Assembly (NCBI GenBank): GCA_035353815.1
Contig: DAOQAG010000019.1
Location: 1-64,000 of the forward strand
Origin: JAKPUX01 sp035353815
GTDB taxonomy: Bacteria > Zhuqueibacterota > Zhuqueibacteria > Residuimicrobiales > Residuimicrobiaceae
DNA length: 64,000 bases
Direction of reading: 5' to 3'
The notes beneath the pieces are model-generated. The model saw nothing but the letters and a program-made list of their open reading frames with translations, did no database searches and had not been told where the DNA came from. Numbering within the stretch: the stretch's first letter is position 1; every line of letters starts with the position of its first letter. Both the position numbers and the translations under genes were made by a program. Below are positions 34,301 to 42,491 of the stretch, piece after piece.

Positions 34301-37300
34301 CAAAATCGGAGGCGCCGACGATGATGCGGAATTCAATGGGATGTCCCTTGACCGGATTATTGTAAATGTCACGCGCCATAACCGCCAGTTCGCTGCCGAG
34401 GAACTTGCCGACCGTGCCGCTCTGGGCGTTACCGGCCGTGAGCACGAGATTCTCGGCATTGGTGGGTTCACCGGAAATCAGGAAGAGCAGCGGCGAACCG
34501 GTCAGCTTGGCGCCGTTGTACTCGGCGGCCGCCTCGATGCGGTTGTTCTTGTTGCCGGCAATACTGCCGAGATAGAACTGGACGGAGACCAGGCCATTAC
34601 CATCGGTGGTCTTGGTCGCCGTCGTATTGACGGTACCGTCGAGGGTGCCGCCGCCGGCAGTGATATTGGAGGTCACGGTGAAGGTGACCGTATGATTGGC
34701 GATGGGATTCTTGAATTCGTCCGTGACTCTCGCCTTGAGCAGCTCACCCAGTTTGTTCTGGGTTTTACCGCGGAAGAGCAAGGTATCGCTTGCCATGAGC
34801 AGGAGCCTGGGATCCCCGACGATGGCGCTGGCATAAAAGAGGTAGGGCGAATTGACCAGATTGGTGCTATTGTAGCGGGCGCTCACCTCCATGGCGTTGT
34901 TCTTGCTGCCCGGGCGCTTGCCGAGGGTCCAGTAGACGCTGGCATAGCCATCGAGATCGGTGTTGACCGTCGTTTCGGCCAGGCCGTTGATGCTGCCGCG
35001 CAGACTGTCGACGCCGCTGACGTGGAAGAGCACCGGCGCGGCGGGCACGCCATTGCCGTACTTGTCCTTAACCTGGATGCGAACCGCCTTGGCCAGGGGC
35101 TGGCCGACCTTGCCGATCTGGTTGGCCGTCGCGGCATCGGGCACCAGCTGATAGGCCACATCGGGCAGGGCGGTGGCCTTGAAGACCAGGAGCGGATTGA
35201 GGACGACGCCGGAGCGGACCTCGAGCACGTTATTGGCCGTGCCGGAGGTGGTGCCAAGGGTCCAGGTGATCTGGGCGATGCCCGAGTCGGCGGAGGTCGG
35301 CACGGTCACATAGCTGGCGCCATTGACCTTGCCGGCGCCCTGGGTCACGGTGAAGGTGACCATGTAGCCGGTCTTGGGCTGGCCATTTTTGTCGGTAATG
35401 CGCACCTTGACATTCTGGGCGATGGCGTTGCCGACGGTGCCTTTGAGGGTGTCGGGCGTGGCCCATTTCACCATCTGGTAGGCCTCGCCGGTCGACGAGG
35501 TGGCACTGAAAAAGGCCGGGCTGTCGGTCAGGGCCGCGCCGTCGTTGCGCAGGGCGTCGACGCGCACCTGCACGGTGCCGAGATAGCCGGTCGGCATCTT
35601 CCAGCGCAGGCTGGCATAGCCGTCGGTGCCGGTCGCGACGGTCTTGACGGTGCTTTCGCCATCGGTGTCCACAAAGGTGCCGCCCGAGCTGACGATCTGG
35701 AAGGTGACGGAGTGGTTAAAGATGGGGTTGCCGTAGACGTCGGTCACCTGCGCCTTGATCGGCAGGGTGAGTGTCTCGCCGTTGGGCCCAGTCTGGTTGT
35801 CGCTGGAGGCGAGTTTGACCAGTTTGGCGGCGGTGCCGGCGCGTCCGTGGGCCCAGAGGCGCAGGGGCGAATTGGTAAGCGGCACCGTGGGCTGGTCGCT
35901 GCGGTAGGAGGAGACCTCGATGACGTTGGCGCTGTCGCCGGCGGTCTTGCCGAGGGTCAGGGTCGCCGCGGCCATGCCGCTGACGTCGGTGACGACGGCC
36001 TTTTCGCTGAGGCCGTCAAAGTTGCCGCCGCCCTTGATCACCTTGAAGCGGACCGTATGGCCGGAGATGATGGCATCAAAAGGCCCATAGACCTTGACGA
36101 TAAAGGGTTTGGAGAGCCTGGCCGTGACCGTGGTGTCCTGGGCGTTGCCGGCGACGTACTCGATGCGGGACGGCACGGGGAGCGTGGCGGTCTCGGAGAA
36201 GGTGACATTCTCGGGATTCAGCCCGGTGGCGGTGGCGCGAACGGTATGGACCTCGCCGATGGCGCTGCCCATGGTCAGAGAGACGGCGGCGCGTCCCGAA
36301 CCGTTGGTGTAGCGGGTCACGGTGCGGGTGCCGGCGGTCTCGAGATAGGCGCCGGTGCCGTCAATGATCGAGAAAACAACCTGGTGCCCGGCGATGCCAT
36401 TGTTCTTATAGTCGGTCACCTTGGCGACCAGAGAATCGGCCAGGGGCAGGCCGATCGAGCCGTTCTGGTTGTTCCCGGAGACGATGGCCAGGATGCTCGC
36501 GGGCCCGATCGTGCCGGTGGCGGTGAAGAGCTGGGCCGGAATCGCGGCCAGGCCCTGAAGTTTGGCTTCGACCGTATTGGTGCCCGGCTTATCGCCGAGG
36601 GTCAGGTAGACCGCGGCCTCGCCGTTGGTGTCGGTGAGCACCTTGAGGCTGCTCACCTGGGTCGGGGCCGAGGCCGTGCTCACCTTGCCGTCGCCGCTTT
36701 TGACCGTAAAGGTCACGGGATAGTTGGGATAGTTGGCGCCCGAGGAGCCGAGAACCTTGACCTTGAGCTGGGTGGCCAGGGTAGCGCCGACCGTGCCGGT
36801 CTGATTGTCGCCCGAGACCTTGGTCATCGAGGCGGGCGGTTTGCCGGTCTTGATGGTGAAGGTCAGCGGCGAGTTGGTCAGGGCAGTGCCGCCGCCGCCG
36901 ACGGCCGCGGCCTGAACAGTAAAGAGGGTATCGACCAGTCCGAGGGTCATGTTGACCTTGGCCTGGCCATGCTCATCCGAAGTCGAGGTCGAGCTGGCGA
37001 GCGAGCCGCCGACGCCCGAGAGCAGGCTCCAGTTGACCGTAACGCCGGGGACGCCGTTGCCGTAGGAATCAAGGATGTCGGCGATCAGGGTGGCGCCGGC
37101 GGTTTCATCGCGCGTGCCGAGAATGGGATCGGTGAGCTCGGGATCCTTGACCATCGTGGTCGCCGGCCCCGGAGTCGGGTCGAGGGCGAAGGTCACCGGG
37201 GCGCCGGTCAGCAGGGTCGTGCCGTCGGCCTTGTAGCCCAGAGCCGAAACGACGACGTTGGTATCGGCATCGGTGCCGAATTTCAGCCGCGCCGCCGCGA

Positions 37301-39590
37301 AACCCGAGGCATTGGTGATGTTGGAGAGATTCGGGCCGGTATCGCCCATCGATGAGCCCGAGGGGCCCGTCACACCGTTGGCGATCAGCGCGATTTTATC
37401 CCAGTCCCAGCCGGGCTCGTAGACCACGAGGCGGATATTCTGCAGGCCCTTGGCCATCTTGAACGAACTCGGGAATTTGTACCAGGCCCAGTTGCCGGAG
37501 ACATCCGTCACTTCGCAATAGAGGGTGTCCGTCTTGGCGGTGCCATAACGGACGATCACATTGTTACGGCTGGTCGAGGTGGTTTTGTAGCGCAGGAAGA
37601 AATAGTAGGAACGCTCCTCGGGCACGTAGACCGGAATCGAGACCGCCTCTTTGTAGCGGTAGCCGGAGGTGAAGGAGGTCTTGACATAGTGGCCGCCGCT
37701 GGCGGTAGCCGAGGTGGTATCCTTGGCGATGGAGATGCCGATGGTTCCCGCCTCCACTTCTTTCCAGATCTTGCCGTCGAAGGTGCCGGTTTCGGTCGTG
37801 CCCTTGCCCTGGGTCACCTGAAAATCGACGACGACATTGCTCACCGGATTGCCGGCATCGTCGGTCACCTTGACCTTGAGGGAGTCGGCGACATACTGGT
37901 TGATCGGAGCCGACTGGTTGCTGCCGCTGACATAGGCGATGCGGCTGGCGCTGGCCGAGCCGAGATTGGGGAGATAGACGGAATAGTTGTCGATATTGAA
38001 ATTGCTGGCACCATCCTCGTACATGACCACGCCGACATACCAGGTATCGCCGGGGGCCGACGGCAGGGTCACGTTCAGGGTGGCATCATAGACATCATCG
38101 ATATAGTGATAAACGGTCAGGGTGGTGCCGTTCACCTTGACAATGGCCGTTACTTTCTGACCCGCCGTCGGGGCGGTTTTGGTCACCGAGGTTTCACCGA
38201 CGAGCGCGTTGAAGGTGGTGCCGGCGGTGATCTGATAGAGAGAGAGCTTGTTGGCGGAGCGGCGCAGCCAGTAGCCGTTGGCGGTCGCTGTGGGGCTGTC
38301 GAGCATCAGGGCAAAACCGACCGGGGTGTAGCCGTAGGTCTGGTAATAGACCGCCGCGGCGCCCATGTTCATCGCGAGCTTGATCGAGTCGGCGCCGGCC
38401 GATTTGTTGGCGCCGGAGCGGGCAAAGGCGGCCAGGCCATATCCGTTGCTGGAGGAGATGGAGAGTTCGTTGTTGTCGATGACGAATTTGGGGGCGGACC
38501 ATTCGCTGCCGAGGGCCGCGCGGTTGAAATCATCGGTCATCGGGCTGTTCCAGCCGGCCGAGGGGGTACCGCCGCCGCCCCCACCGCCGCCGGCAGAGGT
38601 GGTAGCGGAGGCGACGTTGGAGAGAGCCGAAGAGTTGGGAACCTCGTCCTTGATGATCAGGGCGAAGTAGTATTTGGTGCTCGCCGTCAGTCCGGTCACC
38701 GTGACCGATTCGGAGGTACCCGGGGCTTTCGGCGTGCCGGTCGTCGCTCTGGTGGCCGAGGAGAAATTGGCGCTGGTAATGGTCGAGGTGCTGTAGCGCA
38801 AATCGTAAGAGGCCGCCGCGCCGGTGCCGGAGGCGCCGCCGTCATCCGACTGGGCGGTCCAGGCCACGGTGATCGAGCTCGAGCCCGCCGCCGTCGCAGT
38901 GATGGTCGCCGCTGAGGGCGCGGTGGTATCGGTCGTGGTCGAGGGGGTATAGGTACTGAAGGTGATCTCCTCGATATCGTTGTCCACGGCGGAGCCGCTG
39001 TAGAGCAAGGCGCCGCCATAGCAGGCCGAGGCGAGGCTGTTCTCGGTATTGGTGATCGTGCCGAGGGAAACACCATCGAGAAAATATTCAAATTTGCCGG
39101 TCGCCGTATTGACCTGAACGGAAAAGAGCGAACCGGCCGCCATGGTCGGCGGCGACGAGACGTTTACCGTCGTGCCCGAGCCGGCGGTCACCCCGGCGGT
39201 GATTTTGAAGAGTTTGATCTGTCCGCCATAATAATTGGCAAAATAGCCATTGCCCAGATTGCTGGCGGTCTGCATAAAGACGACACCGCCGTAGCCGGTG
39301 TAGGCGGTCTCACACCCGTCCCCCGATGGTGCCCAGCGGATATCGACTTTATTGGCGGTGGACTTGCCGGTATAGATCGCGATCTGCTTGGTCCCGGTCA
39401 GTATTTTGGTGGAGTGCAGATTGCCGTTCTGGACCAAAGAGTCAGCGGCGGACCAGGATGTGCTGCTCAGGGCGCCACTGCCTTCAAAGTAGGCGGTGAC
39501 GGGATCCTGCCCAAAAGCCACGAAGGCCAGAGAGAGTGTCAGGAGCATGAGCAGAGTTGCGACTTTTGAGAACGGAAACGCGATTCTCAT
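31383..39590 (-). CDS. Giant surface adhesin with about 15 Ig-like repeats and T9SS tail
   Basis: A 2735-residue secreted protein. After a signal peptide (ending LAFVAFGQ) come a LamG-like domain (about 25-220), a fibronectin III domain (about 225-330), a Gly-rich linker, a second LamG-like domain (about 350-545), then about fifteen invasin/Big_1-type Ig domains (about 548-2350), each with a VxDxxGNPVxxxxVxF-like core. A CBM6-like insertion (about 608-730) interrupts the first Ig-like domain. A cadherin-like/He_PIG pair, a FnIII-like domain and a T9SS tail (NYPNPFNPVTT, ends KMALLK) finish it. Start at 39588-39590 follows GGAGG. Likely a stalk holding sugar-binding tips away from the cell. 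Confidence 0.85.
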   Translation of the reverse strand: MRIAFPFSKVATLLMLLTLSLAFVAFGQDPVTAYFEGSGALSSTSWSAADSLVQNGNLHSTKILTGTKQIAIYTGKSTANKVDIRWAPSGDGCETAYTGYGGVVFMQTASNLGNGYFANYYGGQIKLFKITAGVTAGSGTTVNVSSPPTMAAGSLFSVQVNTATGKFEYFLDGVSLGTITNTENSLASACYGGALLYSGSAVDNDIEEITFSTYTPSTTTDTTAPSAATITATAAGSSSITVAWTAQSDDGGASGTGAAASYDLRYSTSTITSANFSSATRATTGTPKAPGTSESVTVTGLTASTKYYFALIIKDEVPNSSALSNVASATTSAGGGGGGGGTPSAGWNSPMTDDFNRAALGSEWSAPKFVIDNNELSISSSNGYGLAAFARSGANKSAGADSIKLAMNMGAAAVYYQTYGYTPVGFALMLDSPTATANGYWLRRSANKLSLYQITAGTTFNALVGETSVTKTAPTAGQKVTAIVKVNGTTLTVYHYIDDVYDATLNVTLPSAPGDTWYVGVVMYEDGASNFNIDNYSVYLPNLGSASASRIAYVSGSNQSAPINQYVADSLKVKVTDDAGNPVSNVVVDFQVTQGKGTTETGTFDGKIWKEVEAGTIGISIAKDTTSATASGGHYVKTSFTSGYRYKEAVSIPVYVPEERSYYFFLRYKTTSTSRNNVIVRYGTAKTDTLYCEVTDVSGNWAWYKFPSSFKMAKGLQNIRLVVYEPGWDWDKIALIANGVTGPSGSSMGDTGPNLSNITNASGFAAARLKFGTDADTNVVVSALGYKADGTTLLTGAPVTFALDPTPGPATTMVKDPELTDPILGTRDETAGATLIADILDSYGNGVPGVTVNWSLLSGVGGSLASSTSTSDEHGQAKVNMTLGLVDTLFTVQAAAVGGGGTALTNSPLTFTIKTGKPPASMTKVSGDNQTGTVGATLATQLKVKVLGSSGANYPNYPVTFTVKSGDGKVSTASAPTQVSSLKVLTDTNGEAAVYLTLGDKPGTNTVEAKLQGLAAIPAQLFTATGTIGPASILAIVSGNNQNGSIGLPLADSLVAKVTDYKNNGIAGHQVVFSIIDGTGAYLETAGTRTVTRYTNGSGRAAVSLTMGSAIGEVHTVRATATGLNPENVTFSETATLPVPSRIEYVAGNAQDTTVTARLSKPFIVKVYGPFDAIISGHTVRFKVIKGGGNFDGLSEKAVVTDVSGMAAATLTLGKTAGDSANVIEVSSYRSDQPTVPLTNSPLRLWAHGRAGTAAKLVKLASSDNQTGPNGETLTLPIKAQVTDVYGNPIFNHSVTFQIVSSGGTFVDTDGESTVKTVATGTDGYASLRWKMPTGYLGTVQVRVDALRNDGAALTDSPAFFSATSSTGEAYQMVKWATPDTLKGTVGNAIAQNVKVRITDKNGQPKTGYMVTFTVTQGAGKVNGASYVTVPTSADSGIAQITWTLGTTSGTANNVLEVRSGVVLNPLLVFKATALPDVAYQLVPDAATANQIGKVGQPLAKAVRIQVKDKYGNGVPAAPVLFHVSGVDSLRGSINGLAETTVNTDLDGYASVYWTLGKRPGSKNNAMEVSARYNSTNLVNSPYLFYASAIVGDPRLLLMASDTLLFRGKTQNKLGELLKARVTDEFKNPIANHTVTFTVTSNITAGGGTLDGTVNTTATKTTDGNGLVSVQFYLGSIAGNKNNRIEAAAEYNGAKLTGSPLLFLISGEPTNAENLVLTAGNAQSGTVGKFLGSELAVMARDIYNNPVKGHPIEFRIIVGASDFAALGTDTVLTKVINTDADGVARVKWRLGRTAGPDRNVVEATSTNGTAALKNSPIRFTAISIPDITDGKRSRILAVDAAVAADGTTKASIKVSLRDKYENAVTGKYVTLLSNDATTFITQPLTTTDVNGDAVGFATSTKAGRKWIKARDVNNNISIADSVLITFNPLGAYEIARATSNDGDAQTRNVATALPQPLRVVVRDRNGNTIANHAVTFVPTQGGGAMIDPQVVYTDSTGVAQARFKLGSSAGVNFVEARAVKNDGSGANLSNSPVRFTEIAVANPPSKLTIVAGDTQTTQPGKPLPQLFKVQLSDINGWPVATVQVKFSVLVNNGAITSTNPATTDMYGQATAQAVAGSGSGNTLYSASLPSYPAIAAVTFTATTTWGQPSKIVYLSGGDQTGTVGRTLYTPLAVRVEDEFGNAVPGWSVMFTVVDDGTVSGRGTLDGGMTSLTATSNAQGTATANYTLGTRSGLNKVRASAVNLNPAFLEFSLYGDADYAYTMEKIENSNLRGQVGKVMPYPIQVLVKDRYGNPARGGTVAFVVLPGNGSIEGSSLVTSGADGLASARWKLGKQGDNEALATASLPSGSPTVHFTATGDLQHYPVLAAMGPYTINEAEQLRFAVIASDDDGDQLYYSAANLPDGATFEPDGGNTYWFTWTPTFEQGGKTYVPVFTVQDNQGGFTIDSVRIAVTNENRAPRIVAFEPASESLVVLWPNSATFSVQVEDPDNDALYYTWKVGSQSVSSSSSFTLNSQYYQGGPVVVMVEISDAAHTLAKYWYVNIKVSVELKSFTCTSVEYQGVSLNWQTAAESDNLGFNVLRSRSEKGLFEKINTAMIAPTSDGKYTWIDQSARAGERWYYKLEDISRSGVTTQHGPVVAEMPVPSKFELAQNYPNPFNPVTTIRYQLPAEGRVLLQIYNTNGQLIRTLIDGEVPAGYHQIVWDGRSDAGAPVVTGLYYYRIIANGMSVTKKMALLK

Positions 39591-39780
39591 GATGGGTAAC
39601 CTCCAATGCAGGTACGGTGCGTGGTTCTGTTTCAAGTCAAAACACTTGTTTGCGCAGCGAACAGAGAATTTCATATTTTGGCGTTAATTTTCGAGGATTA
39701 GTTCAATATTATTAATGGCAGGTGTTTCCAGCCACCCTCCTGTTTCGCAAAGACTATGCCAAAAGAAGGGTGGGCCTCTC

Positions 39781-40313
39781 CTCTCGTGCCTACCCGAGAT
39801 CCTTGGGTGGGCACGAGAGCTGGACAGGGGCGTGCGCGGGATGGGTGAGATCGGGAGGTGCCAGCCTCTCCTCTCGTGCCTACCCGAGATCCTTGGGTGG
39901 GCGCGAGAGCTGCGAGCCAGTTGACGGTGGGTGCGAGAATTCCTCTCGTGCCTACCCGAAATCCCTGGGCAGGCCCGAGAGCTACGAGCCAGCCGGGTGG
40001 GCCTCTCCTCTCGTGCCTACCCGANNNNNNNNNNNNNNNNNNNNNNNNNNNNNNNNNNNNNNNNNNNNNNNNNNNNNNNNNNNNNNNNNNNNNNNNNNNN
40101 NNNNNNNNNNNNNNNNNNNNNNNNAAATCCCTGGGTAGGCCCGAGAGCTACGAGCCAGCCGGGTGGGTGCGAGAATTTCCTCTCGTGCCTACCCGAGATC
40201 CCTGGGTAGGCCCGAGAGCTACGAGCCAGCCGGGTGGGCCTCTCCTCTCGTGCCTACCCGAAATCCCTGGGTAGGCCCGAGAGCTACGAGCCAGCCGGGT
40301 GGGTGCGAGAATT
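39781..40313. repeat. Array of hairpin repeats (65/72 bp units)
   Basis: At least seven units, each with an imperfect 39-base palindrome: CTCTCGTGCCTACCC, a 9-base loop GA(A/G)ATCC(C/T)T, then GGGTAGGC(C/A)CGAGAG. Starts are 39781, 39871, 39943, 40008 (cut by the gap), one cut copy ending 40147, 40180 and 40245. Spacers of two kinds alternate, one ending GGGTGGGCCTCTC (65-bp period) and one ending GGGTGCGAGAATTTC (72-bp period). The array breaks the assembly and ends at the stop codon of the following minus-strand gene. Confidence 0.95.
40025..40124. other. Assembly gap (100 N) inside the hairpin array
   Basis: Exactly 100 N within the repeat array; the true number of repeats is therefore unknown. 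Confidence 0.99.
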
Positions 40314-42395
40314 TCAGCGGACCAGACGAAGATCCGCTGGACGGCGCGGCGGCGTCACATCCGGCACCACGCGCTTGAGATAGCGGAAGCGCATGGCATC
40401 GGCGGCGATAAAGCCGTTGCAGCGGTTGGAGATACGCACATAACTGTCTGTCCCTGCGGGCAGCCAGAGAATGGCGATGCGGTTCCAGCGGCCATAATTT
40501 TTGGTCTGATCGATGATGCCGCTGAGCTTTTTAGTGCCGGCCACCACGGCCTCGAAGGGCATGTCATTGGCTTCCTGATAGGCCGAGGCGGTCTCGCCGA
40601 CCATCGGATGCCATTCGCTGATCTCATACCAGCCGGCCACGCCGATGGTGGGGCGAAAGGTGGCCCAGCCGGCGGTCTCTGCCGGCGAAGAATAATAGTA
40701 GCCGATGCCGCTCGAATCCGAGGCGACCCACTGCGAGAAGCAGCGGTTGCGCGAAGCGATGTCGACATTCTCGTTGCCATGATCCGGCACCTTGTGGAAG
40801 CCGGCATCGAATTGGGCGCGGGCCGAACCGGGTGAGGTGTCGTTGAAATAGCAGGTGCCGACCAGGATATCGGCGACCACCGTATCAGGATGGGACAGCA
40901 GGAGGATGCCATCACCGATATTGTTTTTGGCCGGCGTCTGGGTTTCGCCCCACAGCTCGATGCTGGTGAAGGGTTGGCCGTTATTGATGCTCGGCTTTTG
41001 GCCGCCGAGGAAACGCCAGTAGGGCCCCTGATAACCCGACATGCCGGCGAGCATGGCATTGGTGACGGTCACGATCTGGCCGGAGGCGTTGCAGATCGCC
41101 GCGCCCTTGTCGAAGAAGCGCACATAGACCCCGCTCAGGCCCGGCAGGGGGTGCGCGCTGCCGGTGGGATAGCCCAGCTCAAGGTCGAATTCATCATACC
41201 AGAGCGACATGCTGTATTCATTGCCGTAGGTCATGCCATAGTAGGCGCCGGACATCAGGGCGGCGGAGAGACCATAGCGGATGCGTTTGTAATCCATGCT
41301 CTGATTAGGTTTCATGACATTGTCTTCGATCATGGTATAGACGGTATCATGCGCGGCATCCCAGAGCTGATTGACGCGGATCAGCTCGGGCGCTGTATAG
41401 GCAAAGCGCATAAAGCCCTCCCATTCCATGCCATCGCAGTAGCGCATGGGATAGGGATCGCCCTCCTGGGCGGCGCCCATATTGACGGCGACCACGACCG
41501 GTTGGCCGGGGTGCAGGGCCGCGAATTTCCCGCGCTCGTAGGGCATCATCTGTTTGACGCCCTCGGCCCACTGCGTATTGAACCAGGCCAGTCCCTTGCC
41601 GCTCTCGCTGAGGTCGTCAAGGTGGTTGTAATCCAGATCGATGGTGGACTGGAAATCGTCCCCCCAGAAAAAGAAGCGGAACGAGTCGTAAAAGATCCCG
41701 TCGAAACGGCTGAAATCCTGTTTGGCGGCGTTGAAACGCTGGTCCACGAAATAGGCCCAAACCGGCTGGCTGCCGATCAGCGGTGCAAAGGCCGTGACAT
41801 TGTGCAGGTAGCCGAAGCCCTGAAAACGCGAGGGGCGTTTGATAGTGTCGCCGATGGCATGCGCGATATTGAGCGCATAGTCGCCGCTGACCGGGATGCC
41901 GTAAATCGTGGTATCGGTGAATCCGGTGAAGGAGATCCAGTCGTCCGCGCCGACCAGGGCGTAGATATCATCGTTGATGGCGTTGGTCTTGAATCCCGCC
42001 GTCGACTTGACGCGGATCTGGGTATCCCCGGGCTGGGCGGCGACGCGCAGACTGTCGAACCAGCTCGAGTAGATAAAACAGGCGGGCGGCCAGACCGGAT
42101 TGCCGGGCCAGATCCCCTGGCGCGAGGTGCCGAGGATAATGGTATGGGGATTGAGGGCATGGATGCTGTCATTCAGGGCGTAGGCAAAGATGCCGCCGCC
42201 GCCGTGAATGGCGAGGTCGTAGCGGCTGAAAAAATACTGCACTGCGCCGCCGGCGATGCCGCCGGGGCGCTGGAAAACCAGCCGGGGATAAGGGGGACGA
42301 TACTCCCGGGCGGACAACAGCCCGGGTTGGACAACAAAGAGCAGGAGAGCCAGGCAAAGGATGCGGATGCGGACCGGGACAGGCTCGGAAAACAT
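40314..42395 (-). CDS. Secreted glycosidase-like protein with C-terminal golvesin-like domain, probably truncated
   Basis: A 693-residue protein with a signal peptide (LCLALLLFVVQPGLLSA). The body (about 40-540) resembles putative glycoside hydrolases of the GHL15 kind (for example FDGIFYDSFRFFFWGDD near residue 231), assigned only tentatively. A golvesin-like beta domain follows (about 565-690, GWYEISEWHPM to IAADAMRFRYL). The protein then ends TPPRRPADLRLVR, which is how a fibronectin III domain would begin, and the stop codon is formed at the first bases of the hairpin array. A FnIII domain and T9SS tail may have been lost. The ATG at 42393-42395 has AAGGAG upstream. Confidence 0.6.
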   Translation of the reverse strand: MFSEPVPVRIRILCLALLLFVVQPGLLSAREYRPPYPRLVFQRPGGIAGGAVQYFFSRYDLAIHGGGGIFAYALNDSIHALNPHTIILGTSRQGIWPGNPVWPPACFIYSSWFDSLRVAAQPGDTQIRVKSTAGFKTNAINDDIYALVGADDWISFTGFTDTTIYGIPVSGDYALNIAHAIGDTIKRPSRFQGFGYLHNVTAFAPLIGSQPVWAYFVDQRFNAAKQDFSRFDGIFYDSFRFFFWGDDFQSTIDLDYNHLDDLSESGKGLAWFNTQWAEGVKQMMPYERGKFAALHPGQPVVVAVNMGAAQEGDPYPMRYCDGMEWEGFMRFAYTAPELIRVNQLWDAAHDTVYTMIEDNVMKPNQSMDYKRIRYGLSAALMSGAYYGMTYGNEYSMSLWYDEFDLELGYPTGSAHPLPGLSGVYVRFFDKGAAICNASGQIVTVTNAMLAGMSGYQGPYWRFLGGQKPSINNGQPFTSIELWGETQTPAKNNIGDGILLLSHPDTVVADILVGTCYFNDTSPGSARAQFDAGFHKVPDHGNENVDIASRNRCFSQWVASDSSGIGYYYSSPAETAGWATFRPTIGVAGWYEISEWHPMVGETASAYQEANDMPFEAVVAGTKKLSGIIDQTKNYGRWNRIAILWLPAGTDSYVRISNRCNGFIAADAMRFRYLKRVVPDVTPPRRPADLRLVR

Positions 42396-42491
42396 GGGAT
42401 TCTCCTTACAACAGCAGGGGGAAAGAATGGATAGATACATCCCATACTACCCGCAGGAGAAGCCGAATGCAGAAAACAACCGGCCGTGCAC

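Noticed and set aside
32508..37355. Very long plus-strand open frame of about 1600 codons antisense to the adhesin
   Set aside because: It mirrors codon bias of the Ig-repeat gene in a GC-rich genome, has Gly/Asp/Arg-rich low-complexity composition and no ribosome site or domain.
39722..40378. Overlapping plus-strand frames through the hairpin array
   Set aside because: All three frames are open because of the repeat; the 65-base unit is not a multiple of three and the frames cross the gap.
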